Positions 1 through 6,210 of a stretch of 12,618 bases of DNA are shown one piece after another. Every line of letters begins with the position of its first letter. Positions within the stretch are counted from its first letter, which is position 1. Source of the DNA: Candidatus Scatosoma pullistercoris (GTDB taxonomy: Bacteria > Bacillota > Clostridia > Christensenellales > Borkfalkiaceae); NCBI GenBank assembly GCA_018714725.1, contig DVMZ01000089.1, positions 1-12,618 on the forward strand, given 5' to 3'. The notes beneath the pieces were generated by a model. That model did not search any database. It had not been told where the DNA came from and worked only from the letters and a program-made list of their open reading frames with translations. A program made the translations under genes and the position numbers.

Positions 1-1699
1 GAAAAACGCCCAGCAAGGTAACCGCCCCCACGATGAGAAACAGTACCGCAATCACCTGCAAACCGCCCAGGGAATGGGCAAACATGCCGGAAAAAGCATG
101 CGCGTCATTCAACAGCGCGGAATCGGAAGTAAACGAATCCCAGATGTTCAGATACAGTTCGCTGGAGACGAACACCGCCAGAACGACGGCCGCTCCCAGG
201 CAGACCAACGCATAAAGAACGGACGCGCCTTCCCTGTCCCGCGCCTCCAGCGGCGTGCCGTCAAATGCTTTTTCCCTGCCGAACCGGCATTCGCTCGCCG
301 CAAGACAGGCTCCGCCCAGAAAATACAGAGCGTTGAGAAAGCCGAATCGAAGCGCATAAGACATATAAGAGCCCATGTTCATCAGAAGCATCGCTTCATC
401 GACAAATACGGGCAGAAGAGTGGTCGCGCCGGCCAGCAGCATAAATTTCGACAGGGGGGTTTTCAGTCCGGAGCGGAAAAGCCAGACCAGCGTCAGCACC
501 ACAAACACGGAATCGCTGAGTATATAGCTGTATTTGCGGTACCAGGCCGTACCCGCCCGGTCAAAGTATTCCGAAATATCAAACGACGTCTTTTCCCCGA
601 ACGTGAAACCGTACCAGAACTCGTCAAACAATCCGCCGCTGCGGCCGCTGCGGAGATAAGCCATCAGCGCCGGGAGCAAAACCGGCAGCGCCATGAGCAC
701 TGCGACAAAAAAAGACAGGCACAGGTATGCAATGAACGAATTTCTGCGTTCCCTGTCCACCCCGAGAAACGCATAGCCGACGAGGGTGGGAAACACGATG
801 AACATCGAAAAGCAGGAGATGGAAAAGCAGGTGTAAATGCAGCATGCCATCAGGATCGAGAAGACCAGGAATTTTCCCGTCCGCACGAAGCGGACAAACG
901 CCGCCGCGCAAAAGGGCATATAGATGAGAAAATCAATCCAGTTGACATAGGTGCTGGCGACGAACACATAGCCGCAATAGGCGTATACGATTCCGATCGC
1001 ACAGCAAAGATACCCCGGAATCCCGCGGAAGAGTTTCACGGCAAACCACGCGCCCGCAAAGGCAATCGCCGCGAGCTTGAACGCCATCACCACGCCGCAG
1101 GCATTATACACGCTGCCGTCTCCGAACAGAAGGTACAGAAAGCTGAACGGACTGATAAAGAAATAGGCAAAAGTGCCGAAAACGTCCGCTCCGCCGGCAA
1201 TGGAATAGGAATAAAACAGCGAAGATTTCCCGTCCATCACATCGAACAGGTGCTCGATGAACGGGCAGATCTGGGCGGACAAATCATAGCTTGCCACCAC
1301 ATACGAATCCCCGAACGGATAGACCTCCGACACGGCAAGCTGAAAGAAATAAATGAGGAACGCAATCAACGCCGCCAAAAGCGCCGCGCCGTTCTTTTTC
1401 AAAAAAATGATTACCTTCTCCGCGGCCATGGCAGCGCCGGATTTCCGCGCGTCAGGGAGAACGCATTCCTTTTCCGCCCCGGGAGCGCCTCCCTCCGAAA
1501 TCCCTTCCGCGCTCTCTTCCCCCGGAAGGACAAGCGCCGCCTTTTCGTCGGAAAACTCTCCGGGAGCGTCCGATGCAATTTCCGTCGGAATCCCCCCGGA
1601 AATCTCCGTCCCCGGTTGCAAAGGATACGTTGCCGGAGCGGCCGCCGCGGCTTCGCCGTTCTCCGTGCCGCAAAATTTTTCTGTACGTTTGTTTTTCAT
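1..1699 (-). CDS. YfhO family polytopic membrane protein, 3' end beyond window
   Basis: The frame is open from an ATG at 1699 to the window edge (566 codons), so the C-terminus is missing; family members usually run to about 850-900 residues. After a roughly 90-residue hydrophilic, acidic Ala/Gly/Glu/Pro-rich N-terminus come many membrane helices. Just after the first helix lie the family hallmarks: a PFGDS motif, a conserved Asp-Leu-Ser-x-Gln, and further on 'LFYSYSIAGGADVFGTFAYF' with 'SPFSFLY'. YfhO proteins are GT-C-like membrane proteins; in Bacillus subtilis YfhO is needed to glycosylate lipoteichoic acid, so a role in cell-envelope glycosylation is inferred here. The start is uncertain. 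ATG 1699 lies 6 bases after a good -10 box and has only a cramped AGGGG before it. In-frame alternatives are ATG 1429, or a TTG near 1405 preceded by GGAGAAGG, which would begin with a normal YfhO N-terminus. It is a separate unit from the metal genes upstream. Confidence 0.85.
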   Translation of the reverse strand, partial: MKNKRTEKFCGTENGEAAAAAPATYPLQPGTEISGGIPTEIASDAPGEFSDEKAALVLPGEESAEGISEGGAPGAEKECVLPDARKSGAAMAAEKVIIFLKKNGAALLAALIAFLIYFFQLAVSEVYPFGDSYVVASYDLSAQICPFIEHLFDVMDGKSSLFYSYSIAGGADVFGTFAYFFISPFSFLYLLFGDGSVYNACGVVMAFKLAAIAFAGAWFAVKLFRGIPGYLCCAIGIVYAYCGYVFVASTYVNWIDFLIYMPFCAAAFVRFVRTGKFLVFSILMACCIYTCFSISCFSMFIVFPTLVGYAFLGVDRERRNSFIAYLCLSFFVAVLMALPVLLPALMAYLRSGRSGGLFDEFWYGFTFGEKTSFDISEYFDRAGTAWYRKYSYILSDSVFVVLTLVWLFRSGLKTPLSKFMLLAGATTLLPVFVDEAMLLMNMGSYMSYALRFGFLNALYFLGGACLAASECRFGREKAFDGTPLEARDREGASVLYALVCLGAAVVLAVFVSSELYLNIWDSFTSDSALLNDAHAFSGMFAHSLGGLQVIAVLFLIVGAVTLLGVF

Positions 1700-1705
1700 G
1701 CCCCT

Positions 1706-1734
1706 ATTTTACCATCTTTTTCCCCTTCCGTCAA
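1706..1734 (-). promoter_or_regulatory. Sigma-A-type promoter of the yfhO-like gene
   Basis: Reading the minus strand, TTGACG (1734-1729) is followed after exactly 17 bases by TAAAAT (1711-1706). The -10 box ends only 6 bases before ATG 1699, so transcription would start at or next to that ATG. Either the message is leaderless or the true start codon is further downstream. Seen directly; not tested. Confidence 0.55.
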
Positions 1735-1765
1735 TTCTATCTCCGCATTTTATCGCAAAGAACCG

Positions 1766-1804
1766 AAAAAATCCGAAAGCCGGAAAAGCGGATTTGCTTT
1801 TCCG
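1766..1804 (-). terminator. Probable terminator after the P-type ATPase
   Basis: A perfect 9-bp inverted repeat CGGAAAAGC / GCTTTTCCG (1781-1789 and 1796-1804) has a 6-base loop. On the minus strand a run of six T (1771-1766) follows about 9 bases after the stem. A second perfect 8-bp stem, CCGGACGG / CCGTCCGG with loop AAT, lies just upstream at 1826-1844. Together they fill the gap between the ATPase stop and the yfhO-like promoter. The gap between stem and T run is longer than ideal. Confidence 0.5.
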
Positions 1805-1890
1805 CTGTTCCGGCCCTTAATTTTCCCGGACGGAATCCGTCCGGAACTTTTTCCCGCACAAAAGCGCAGAACATCCTTTTCCGCCCCGCG

Positions 1891-3864
1891 TCAAAGCTCC
1901 GAGCAGCCGGTCCGCCCTTCCGGCGCAATCGCACGCTCTCCGCTTTTTCCGCCGTATCCGGTATTGACGCGCATGGCGTTCAGGATAGCGAGCACCGCCA
2001 CCCCCACATCGCCGAACACCGCAAACCACATATTCGTAATCCCGAGCGCCGACAGCAAAAGAATGATGCCTTTCACCGCCAAAGAAAACACGATATTCTG
2101 AAAGACGATGGACATCGTTTTCCGGGCAATCCGTTTGGCGAGCGGAATTCCGCGCAAATCGTCCCGCATCAGGACGATATCGGAGGCTTCGATCGCCGCA
2201 TCGCTGCCGACCCCGCCCATCGCGATGCCGATATCCGAACGCATGAGCACCGGCGCGTCGTTGATTCCGTCCCCCACGAAACAGAGCGCCTCTTTCGGAT
2301 TTTTCTCCCGAAGCAATTCTTCCACGGCTTCCACCTTATTCTGCGGAAGCAGGGAAGCGCGATATTCCGTCACGCCGAGCTGCTTTGCCACGTTTTCCGC
2401 AATCGCTTCGTTGTCCCCCGTCAGCATTACCGTTTTACAGCCCATTCCGTTCAGTTCGCCGATCACCTCGCCGGATTCCGGCTTTATTTCGTCGGAGATC
2501 AGCAAAGAGCCGACAAATTTACCGTTCCGCGCCACATAGACGACCGTTCCCAGCCCCGTTTCTTTCCGATAATCGATCGCATACTGCGCCATCAGTTTTG
2601 CATTGCCGCAACATATCGTGTCTTCGCCGCGCGAAGCGACGATTCCCGCCCCCGCCACATCGGTCAGGACATAACCGCTTTCCGCGGGCTTGCCGTAAAG
2701 CTCCGCAATCGACCGGGCAATCGGATGAGCCGAATCCCGTTCGGCAATCGCCGCCAGCCGAAGCACTTCCTCCCGATTCTCCGCGGGGGAAATACGGCTG
2801 ACTGCAAAATTCCCCTTCGTCAGCGTGCCCGTCTTATCAAACACGAAAATATCCGCTTTCCGGAACCGTTCGAGATAATTGGAGCCCTTGATCAGGATCC
2901 CGTACCTCGACGCGGCGCCGATTCCGGCAAAAAACGACAGCGGAACGGATATCACCAGCGCGCACGGGCAGGAAACCACCAGAAAATTCAGCGCGCGGTA
3001 TACCCAGACCGACCATTCCGATGTAATCAGGCCCGGAATCACGGCGAGGAGCAACGCCACAATCACTACGGACGGCGTATAATATCTCGCAAACTTTGTA
3101 ATGAAATTTTCCGCTTTCGATTTCTGATCGGCGGCATTCTCCACCAATTCGAGGATTTTGGAAACGGTCGAATCATAAAATTCTTTGTTCACGCGGATTT
3201 CCAGCTGCGAAGTGAGATTGACGCATCCGCTGAGCACTTCTTCCCCTTCCATTGCCTCCCGCGGCAGAGATTCTCCCGTCAGCGCCTTGGCGTCAAGCGT
3301 GGAATTTCCCTTCACGATCACGCCGTCCAAAGGAATTTTTTCACCGGGATTCACGACGATGATTTCCCCGACCTTCACTTCTTCCGGCGCCACCGTTTCC
3401 ACTCTTTCCCCTCGCCGCACGTTTGCGGAATCGGGACGAATGTCCATCAATGCGGAAATGGATTTCCGGGATTTCCCCGTCGCATACTCCTGAAAAAATT
3501 CGCCCACCTGATAAAACAGCAGTACGGCACAGGCTTCGTCAAACCCTTCGATCGTCTGTCCGCTGACGCCCCGGTATATGGCAAGCCCGAACGCCCCCAG
3601 CGTCGCAAAACACATCAGAAAGTTCTCATCAAATACCTGCCCGTGCGCAATATTGCGAACGGCCCGCCACAATACATCGTAGCCGATCAGAAGATAGACA
3701 GCGAGATACAAAAGAAAGGGAAACACCCATCCGGCCGCGCCCTGAAAAACGCTTCCCAGAACGACAATTTTATCAACAACAAAAATTATGGCAAACATCG
3801 CCAGCGCAACGAGAATGCGGGCGAGATTTTTCCTTTCTTTCCTGCTCAACGAAGAATTTTTCAT
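1891..3864 (-). CDS. cadA: Zn/Cd/Pb-type P1B ATPase without N-terminal metal-binding domain
   Basis: This 657-residue heavy-metal-translocating P-type ATPase exports metal across the cytoplasmic membrane using ATP. Visible motifs in order: TGES (196-199, actuator), the membrane metal-site CPC (299-301), DKTGT with phosphorylated Asp343, the HP dipeptide (380-381) of the nucleotide domain, and GDGINDAP (531-538). Near the end, 'FGDVG' places Asp619 where the Zn/Cd exporter ZntA has its essential last-helix Asp, which favours the zinc/cadmium/lead subgroup (P1B-2) over copper. The protein begins directly with a membrane region; the usual N-terminal HMA domain is absent but is encoded by the gene 17 bases upstream. 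The start at 3864 has GAGAGG upstream. The chain ends in a hydrophilic tail with a Cys three residues from the end. It is almost certainly controlled by the adjacent ArsR-type repressor through the operator at 4162-4177. Zn versus Cd preference cannot be read from sequence. Confidence 0.93.
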   Translation of the reverse strand: MKNSSLSRKERKNLARILVALAMFAIIFVVDKIVVLGSVFQGAAGWVFPFLLYLAVYLLIGYDVLWRAVRNIAHGQVFDENFLMCFATLGAFGLAIYRGVSGQTIEGFDEACAVLLFYQVGEFFQEYATGKSRKSISALMDIRPDSANVRRGERVETVAPEEVKVGEIIVVNPGEKIPLDGVIVKGNSTLDAKALTGESLPREAMEGEEVLSGCVNLTSQLEIRVNKEFYDSTVSKILELVENAADQKSKAENFITKFARYYTPSVVIVALLLAVIPGLITSEWSVWVYRALNFLVVSCPCALVISVPLSFFAGIGAASRYGILIKGSNYLERFRKADIFVFDKTGTLTKGNFAVSRISPAENREEVLRLAAIAERDSAHPIARSIAELYGKPAESGYVLTDVAGAGIVASRGEDTICCGNAKLMAQYAIDYRKETGLGTVVYVARNGKFVGSLLISDEIKPESGEVIGELNGMGCKTVMLTGDNEAIAENVAKQLGVTEYRASLLPQNKVEAVEELLREKNPKEALCFVGDGINDAPVLMRSDIGIAMGGVGSDAAIEASDIVLMRDDLRGIPLAKRIARKTMSIVFQNIVFSLAVKGIILLLSALGITNMWFAVFGDVGVAVLAILNAMRVNTGYGGKSGERAIAPEGRTGCSEL

Positions 3865-3881
3865 CTCCCACCTCTCCCCGT

Positions 3882-4103
3882 TTACGGGCGTATGATTTTA
3901 CAGTCCGGCTCTATTCTTTTACAGACTTTGACCGCCTGATCCAGGATCTCTTCCATCTTCGATTCCTCCGCCTCCAACGTCATCCGCTGGCTGAGAAAAC
4001 TGACCCTGACAGACTCCACGCCCTCGATTTTCGCGATCGCGCGCTCCATCTTCGCCGCACAATTCGCACAATCCAGGTCTTCCAGCTTATACACTTTCTT
4101 CAC
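3882..4103 (-). CDS. Free-standing HMA-domain metal-binding protein (metallochaperone-like)
   Basis: A 73-residue heavy-metal-associated domain. The metal motif is LDCANC (Cys12 and Cys15); an Asp just before CxxC is typical of the HMA domain of zinc/cadmium ATPases such as ZntA, while copper chaperones usually have GMTCxxC. The rest fits the ferredoxin-like fold: a helix 'KMERAIAKIEGVESV' and a C-terminal 'VKVCKRIEPDCKI' carrying two more Cys. I chose the GTG start at 4103 because GGAGG lies 9 bases upstream (about 4118-4114). An in-frame ATG at 4121 would put that binding site inside the gene and has none of its own. The gene ends 17 bases before the ATPase, so the two are co-transcribed and this protein probably stands in for the missing N-terminal domain of that pump. 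Confidence 0.85.
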   Translation of the reverse strand: MKKVYKLEDLDCANCAAKMERAIAKIEGVESVRVSFLSQRMTLEAEESKMEEILDQAVKVCKRIEPDCKIIRP

Positions 4104-4161
4104 GATTCGCCACCTCCGCATTTTTTATCCCGCTCCCGGGATCTGTTGAATAATTGGTTGA

Positions 4162-4177
4162 TTGAACAATCGTTCAA
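4162..4177 (-). promoter_or_regulatory. ArsR/CzrA-type operator before the HMA-ATPase operon
   Basis: TTGAAC-AATC-GTTCAA is a perfect inverted repeat. Its core fits TGAACA-N4-TTCA, the operator pattern of CzrA/SmtB-type zinc repressors (known for the family). It lies between the repressor's terminator and the HMA gene. The TTGAAC arm (4177-4172) could also serve as a -35 box, with AATTAT (4155-4150) as a weak -10 at 16-base spacing. The operator call is stronger than the promoter call. Confidence 0.7.
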
Positions 4178-4188
4178 ATATATCCCCG

Positions 4189-4211
4189 AAAAAAACAGGG
4201 AACCCCCCTGT
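4189..4211 (-). terminator. Rho-independent terminator of the ArsR-type repressor gene
   Basis: On the minus strand ACAGGG, a 5-base loop and CCCTGT form a 6-bp stem (4211-4195), running directly into a run of seven T that overlaps the end of the stem (4195-4189). It begins 14 bases after the repressor stop codon. It implies that the repressor gene and the HMA-ATPase operon are separate transcripts. Confidence 0.75.
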
Positions 4212-4224
4212 GATTTCACCGTTC

Positions 4225-4569
4225 CTAGTTAACATGGGTAAGGCCGTATTCGATAATCTTGGTGACATGGTCGTCATCCAGGGAATATCTTACTTCTTTT
4301 CCCTCTTTTCTCCCCTTCACGAGCTTGGCCCCGCGCAAAACCCGAAGCTGATGAGATACCGCCGACACGCTCATGCCCAGCACTTCCGCCAGCTCCCCCA
4401 CATACAGATCGCGTATTTGCAGACAGCCGAGTATTTTCGCGCGAGTCGGATCGCCGAACATCTTGAACAGCTCCGCCAATTCATAAATCGTCCGCTCTTC
4501 CGGAAGTCTCCGGCGGATTTCTTCCGCCGTCGCGGCAGCTCTTTCTGTTCTTTGCCCTCTTTCCTCCAT
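4225..4569 (-). CDS. ArsR/SmtB-family metal-sensing repressor (CzrA-like)
   Basis: A 114-residue winged-helix repressor. 'LAELFKMFGDPTRAKILGCL' opens the fold, the helix-turn-helix is 'VGELAEVLGMSVSAVSHQL', and the wing is 'KGRKEGKEVRYSL'. The CadC-type ELCVC metal site is absent (DLYVGE instead). The C-terminal helix carries a zinc-sensor signature: Asp99, His101 and His112 match CzrA Asp84, His86 and His97 in spacing, but the chain stops two residues after His112, so the fourth ligand (His100 in CzrA) is missing. I chose ATG 4569, preceded by GAGGGAG; ATG 4584 adds five residues but has no binding site. The role is to repress its own gene and the efflux operon until zinc, cadmium or a similar ion binds. 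It has its own promoter, operator and terminator. Confidence 0.92.
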   Translation of the reverse strand: MEERGQRTERAAATAEEIRRRLPEERTIYELAELFKMFGDPTRAKILGCLQIRDLYVGELAEVLGMSVSAVSHQLRVLRGAKLVKGRKEGKEVRYSLDDDHVTKIIEYGLTHVN

Positions 4570-4586
4570 ATCTCCCTCGCACATTA

Positions 4587-4612
4587 ATTGAACATTTTTT
4601 CAAGTGTTCAAT
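4587..4612 (-). promoter_or_regulatory. Operator overlapping the repressor gene's transcription start
   Basis: TGAACATTTTTTCA (4589-4602) again fits TGAACA-N4-TTCA. A wider inverted repeat, ATTGAACA (4587-4594) and TGTTCAAT (4605-4612), overlaps it, so two registers are possible. It starts just downstream of the -10 box at 4621-4616 and would cover the expected transcription start, as expected for autorepression. Confidence 0.7.
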
Positions 4613-4615
4613 AAT

Positions 4616-4644
4616 AGTATATTATAAAAAGACGGATTTGTCAA
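4616..4644 (-). promoter_or_regulatory. Sigma-A promoter of the ArsR-type repressor gene
   Basis: On the minus strand TTGACA (4644-4639, exact consensus) is followed after 17 bases by TATACT (4621-4616, 5 of 6 consensus). It is the clearest promoter in the window and sits directly upstream of the operator and the ribosome binding site. Confidence 0.85.
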
Positions 4645-4861
4645 CTGTTTTCGGGCGGGTTCCCCCAAAAAAGCAAAAACTTGTTTAATGTGTTTTTTCA
4701 GCCCTCCTCGGCCCGCCTCGATTCTCGGAAAAAAAGGAAGGGTGCGATCACCTCTCAAGTTCCAACGATTTCTGCGCCCGGGCGATCGCCCGTATTTTTA
4801 AAACCCTTGACTATATGCGTATAGTCTCCCCCCCCGGGGGACGGCCGCCGGAACCCGCCGC
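4645..4861. other. Gene-free gap with two palindromes
   Basis: No gene is visible. GACTATA-TGCG-TATAGTC (4809-4826) is a perfect 7-bp stem; on the minus strand it is followed by AAGGGTTTT, so it may end the transporter transcript that stops at 4862. CGGGCGATCGCCCG (4779-4792) is a perfect 14-base palindrome followed on the plus strand by TATTTTT, which looks like a terminator facing the other way although no plus-strand gene is apparent. A C-run/G-run tract lies at about 4827-4840. Confidence 0.5.
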
Positions 4862-5821
4862 TTATTCCCGGGATTGCTTTTCCGTTTCTTCTGTCGAAGG
4901 CCGATGCCGGCGGAACAGCGGTTTGTCCCCCGACGCCAGCCACGCGCCGACCGCCATCAGACCCAAAGCTATAAAATAGGTATACGGCGGCATTTCCCTG
5001 AAAATCAGCAAAGACAAAAATGTCCCGATAAAAGGCGCTATGGCATAATACGCGCTCGTGCGGGCGGCGCCGAGAATTCTCTGCGCATACACATAGAAAA
5101 AAATACTCAGTCCGTAAGCGACAAACCCTACGCCCAGAACGGCGAAAACACTCCAAAGAACCCGTACGCGCTCCCCGGCGAGCAACCCGATGACAAGCGA
5201 GCCCGTTCCGGAAAAGATTCCTTTCAGCAAAACGATCTGCAACGGGTCTTTGGAGGATATTTTTCTCGTGCAGTTGTTTTCCAGCCCCCAGCAGACGCAG
5301 GCAACCAATATGAGCAGGGAGCCGATCGAAAAGCGAAGCCCGGAAACGTCTTCAAAGGAAAGCAGCACGCAGGACAGCGTGACAAACAGAATCCCGAACC
5401 AGAGCCGCACACTGATCTTCTCCCTGAACACAACCAGGGCAATGACCGCCGTCGCGACGATTTCAAAATTATTCAGCAACGAAGCATTTGCCGCCGTCGC
5501 AGACTTCAATCCGAGCAGAAGGCAGATCGGAGCCGCAATATCGAGCAGAATCATCGCCACCGTATACGGCAGTTCTTTGCGGGTCAGTTTTGTTTCAACC
5601 GTTTTCGTTCCGCATTTTCTGAACAAGGCGACCGGCAGCATCCCGATTCCCGCGCCTATGTACAGAAATCCCGCCATCAGCGTGGACGGCATATATCCGA
5701 GCAACAGCTTGGACGTCGGGGAATTGATCGCATAGAGCGCCGCCGCAAGCACCGCGAACAAGATTCCCACCCCGATCGGTTTTGTCTTTTCCGTACCCTT
5801 GTCTGTTTTTTCCATGATCAT
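4862..5821 (-). CDS. EamA/DMT-family 10-helix membrane transporter
   Basis: A 319-residue drug/metabolite transporter superfamily protein built from two EamA repeats. The first runs from 'GVGILFAVLAAALYAINSP' to 'ALVVFREKISVRLWFGILF', with the typical 'LKSATAANASLLNNFEIV' segment between. The second runs from 'SIGSLLILVACVCWGLENN' to 'SLLIFREMPPYTYFIALGL'. The repeated 'FRE(K/M)' near the end of each half is characteristic. The C-terminus is hydrophilic. The substrate is unknown. The open frame continues upstream without a stop to 6049 through a CsoR-like region. I set the start at ATG 5821 (a second ATG lies at 5815) because the family begins here, CAGG lies about 5 bases upstream, and the +1 frame of the upstream regulator ends in TGA overlapping this ATG. 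A genuine regulator-transporter fusion from TTG 6049 (395 residues) is the alternative. Confidence 0.82.
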   Translation of the reverse strand: MIMEKTDKGTEKTKPIGVGILFAVLAAALYAINSPTSKLLLGYMPSTLMAGFLYIGAGIGMLPVALFRKCGTKTVETKLTRKELPYTVAMILLDIAAPICLLLGLKSATAANASLLNNFEIVATAVIALVVFREKISVRLWFGILFVTLSCVLLSFEDVSGLRFSIGSLLILVACVCWGLENNCTRKISSKDPLQIVLLKGIFSGTGSLVIGLLAGERVRVLWSVFAVLGVGFVAYGLSIFFYVYAQRILGAARTSAYYAIAPFIGTFLSLLIFREMPPYTYFIALGLMAVGAWLASGDKPLFRRHRPSTEETEKQSRE

Positions 5822-6049
5822 AATAACCTGTCGATTGCCGCCTTTGAGCGGCGCTATTTTCTCCTCGCCTTCTTTTGCCGTTTCCGGGATACAATGCTCC
5901 GGATGATCTTCGAGAATGAGTCTGTCCAAATTGACGATTCCCCCTTTTACCGCGGACAACCGAATGAGAACTTCACTGCAATCCCTGCCGCTCTCCGCCA
6001 TTTTCCCGAAAGCGTTCAGATGTCTGGCCGCCCATGCGATCCGGGTCAA
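5818..6049 (-). pseudogene. CsoR/FrmR-family metal-sensing repressor, probably frameshifted
   Basis: The frame matches the all-helical CsoR/FrmR/RcnR repressors: 'GRDCSEVLIRLSAVKGGIVN' then 'LILEDHPEHCI'. Counting from TTG 6049, Cys24, His49 and Cys53 have exactly the spacing of the copper-binding Cys-His-Cys triad of Mycobacterium tuberculosis CsoR (36, 61, 65). Signs of damage: no ATG start in frame (TTG 6049 lacks a properly spaced binding site), the conserved R-(I/V)-E-G-Q/H stretch reads RIAWAARH, and prolines fall within normally helical segments (DHPEHC, CIPET, IAPLK). If one G at about 5841-5842 is skipped, the end becomes KAAIDRLL plus stop, the normal family ending, with TGA (5820-5818) overlapping the transporter ATG. 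As written, the frame instead fuses into the transporter. It may be a pseudogene, a sequence error or a real fusion. Confidence 0.6.
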
Positions 6050-6148
6050 TCCCGCCCAGCATAAACGAAACCCGACGCCCCCTTAGAGGAAAACAAAATT
6101 TTTACAGACAAAAATCAAACGCTTCATTACCCCTCAGGGCCATAAATA

Positions 6149-6176
6149 CGGGAGCGGGGCCCAAACCCCGCTCCCG
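6149..6176 (-). terminator. Strong hairpin after the Cys-rich gene
   Basis: A perfect 11-bp stem CGGGAGCGGGG / CCCCGCTCCCG with a 6-base loop lies 34 bases after the Cys-rich gene's stop codon. The tail on the minus strand is only TATTTATGG, so this is a strong hairpin with a weak U-tract. Most likely a terminator; 3' end stabilisation is possible. Confidence 0.7.
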
Positions 6177-6210
6177 CAATACCGACATCCGATCGTCAGC
6201 CGTCAGACGG

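Noticed and set aside
74..3939. Very long plus-strand open frames (74-2101, 1573-3939)
   Set aside because: They lie antisense to the YfhO-like gene and the P-type ATPase, and cross the intergenic gap. Their translations are Arg/His/Pro/Gln-rich with no domain, while the minus strand carries clear family motifs. Codon bias of the real genes explains them.
4809..4826. MerR-type operator in the TTGACTATATGCGTATAGTC stretch
   Set aside because: It resembles a dyad between promoter boxes, but there is no -10 at MerR-like spacing and no plus-strand gene downstream.
4874..6064. 396-codon plus-strand frame opposite the transporter
   Set aside because: Its translation is rich in Arg, Gln and His and lacks membrane or domain features; the minus strand encodes a clear 10-helix EamA protein.
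6149..6176. Riboswitch or tRNA-like element at the strong stem
   Set aside because: A single perfect 11-bp stem with a 6-base loop just after a stop codon is simplest as a terminator.
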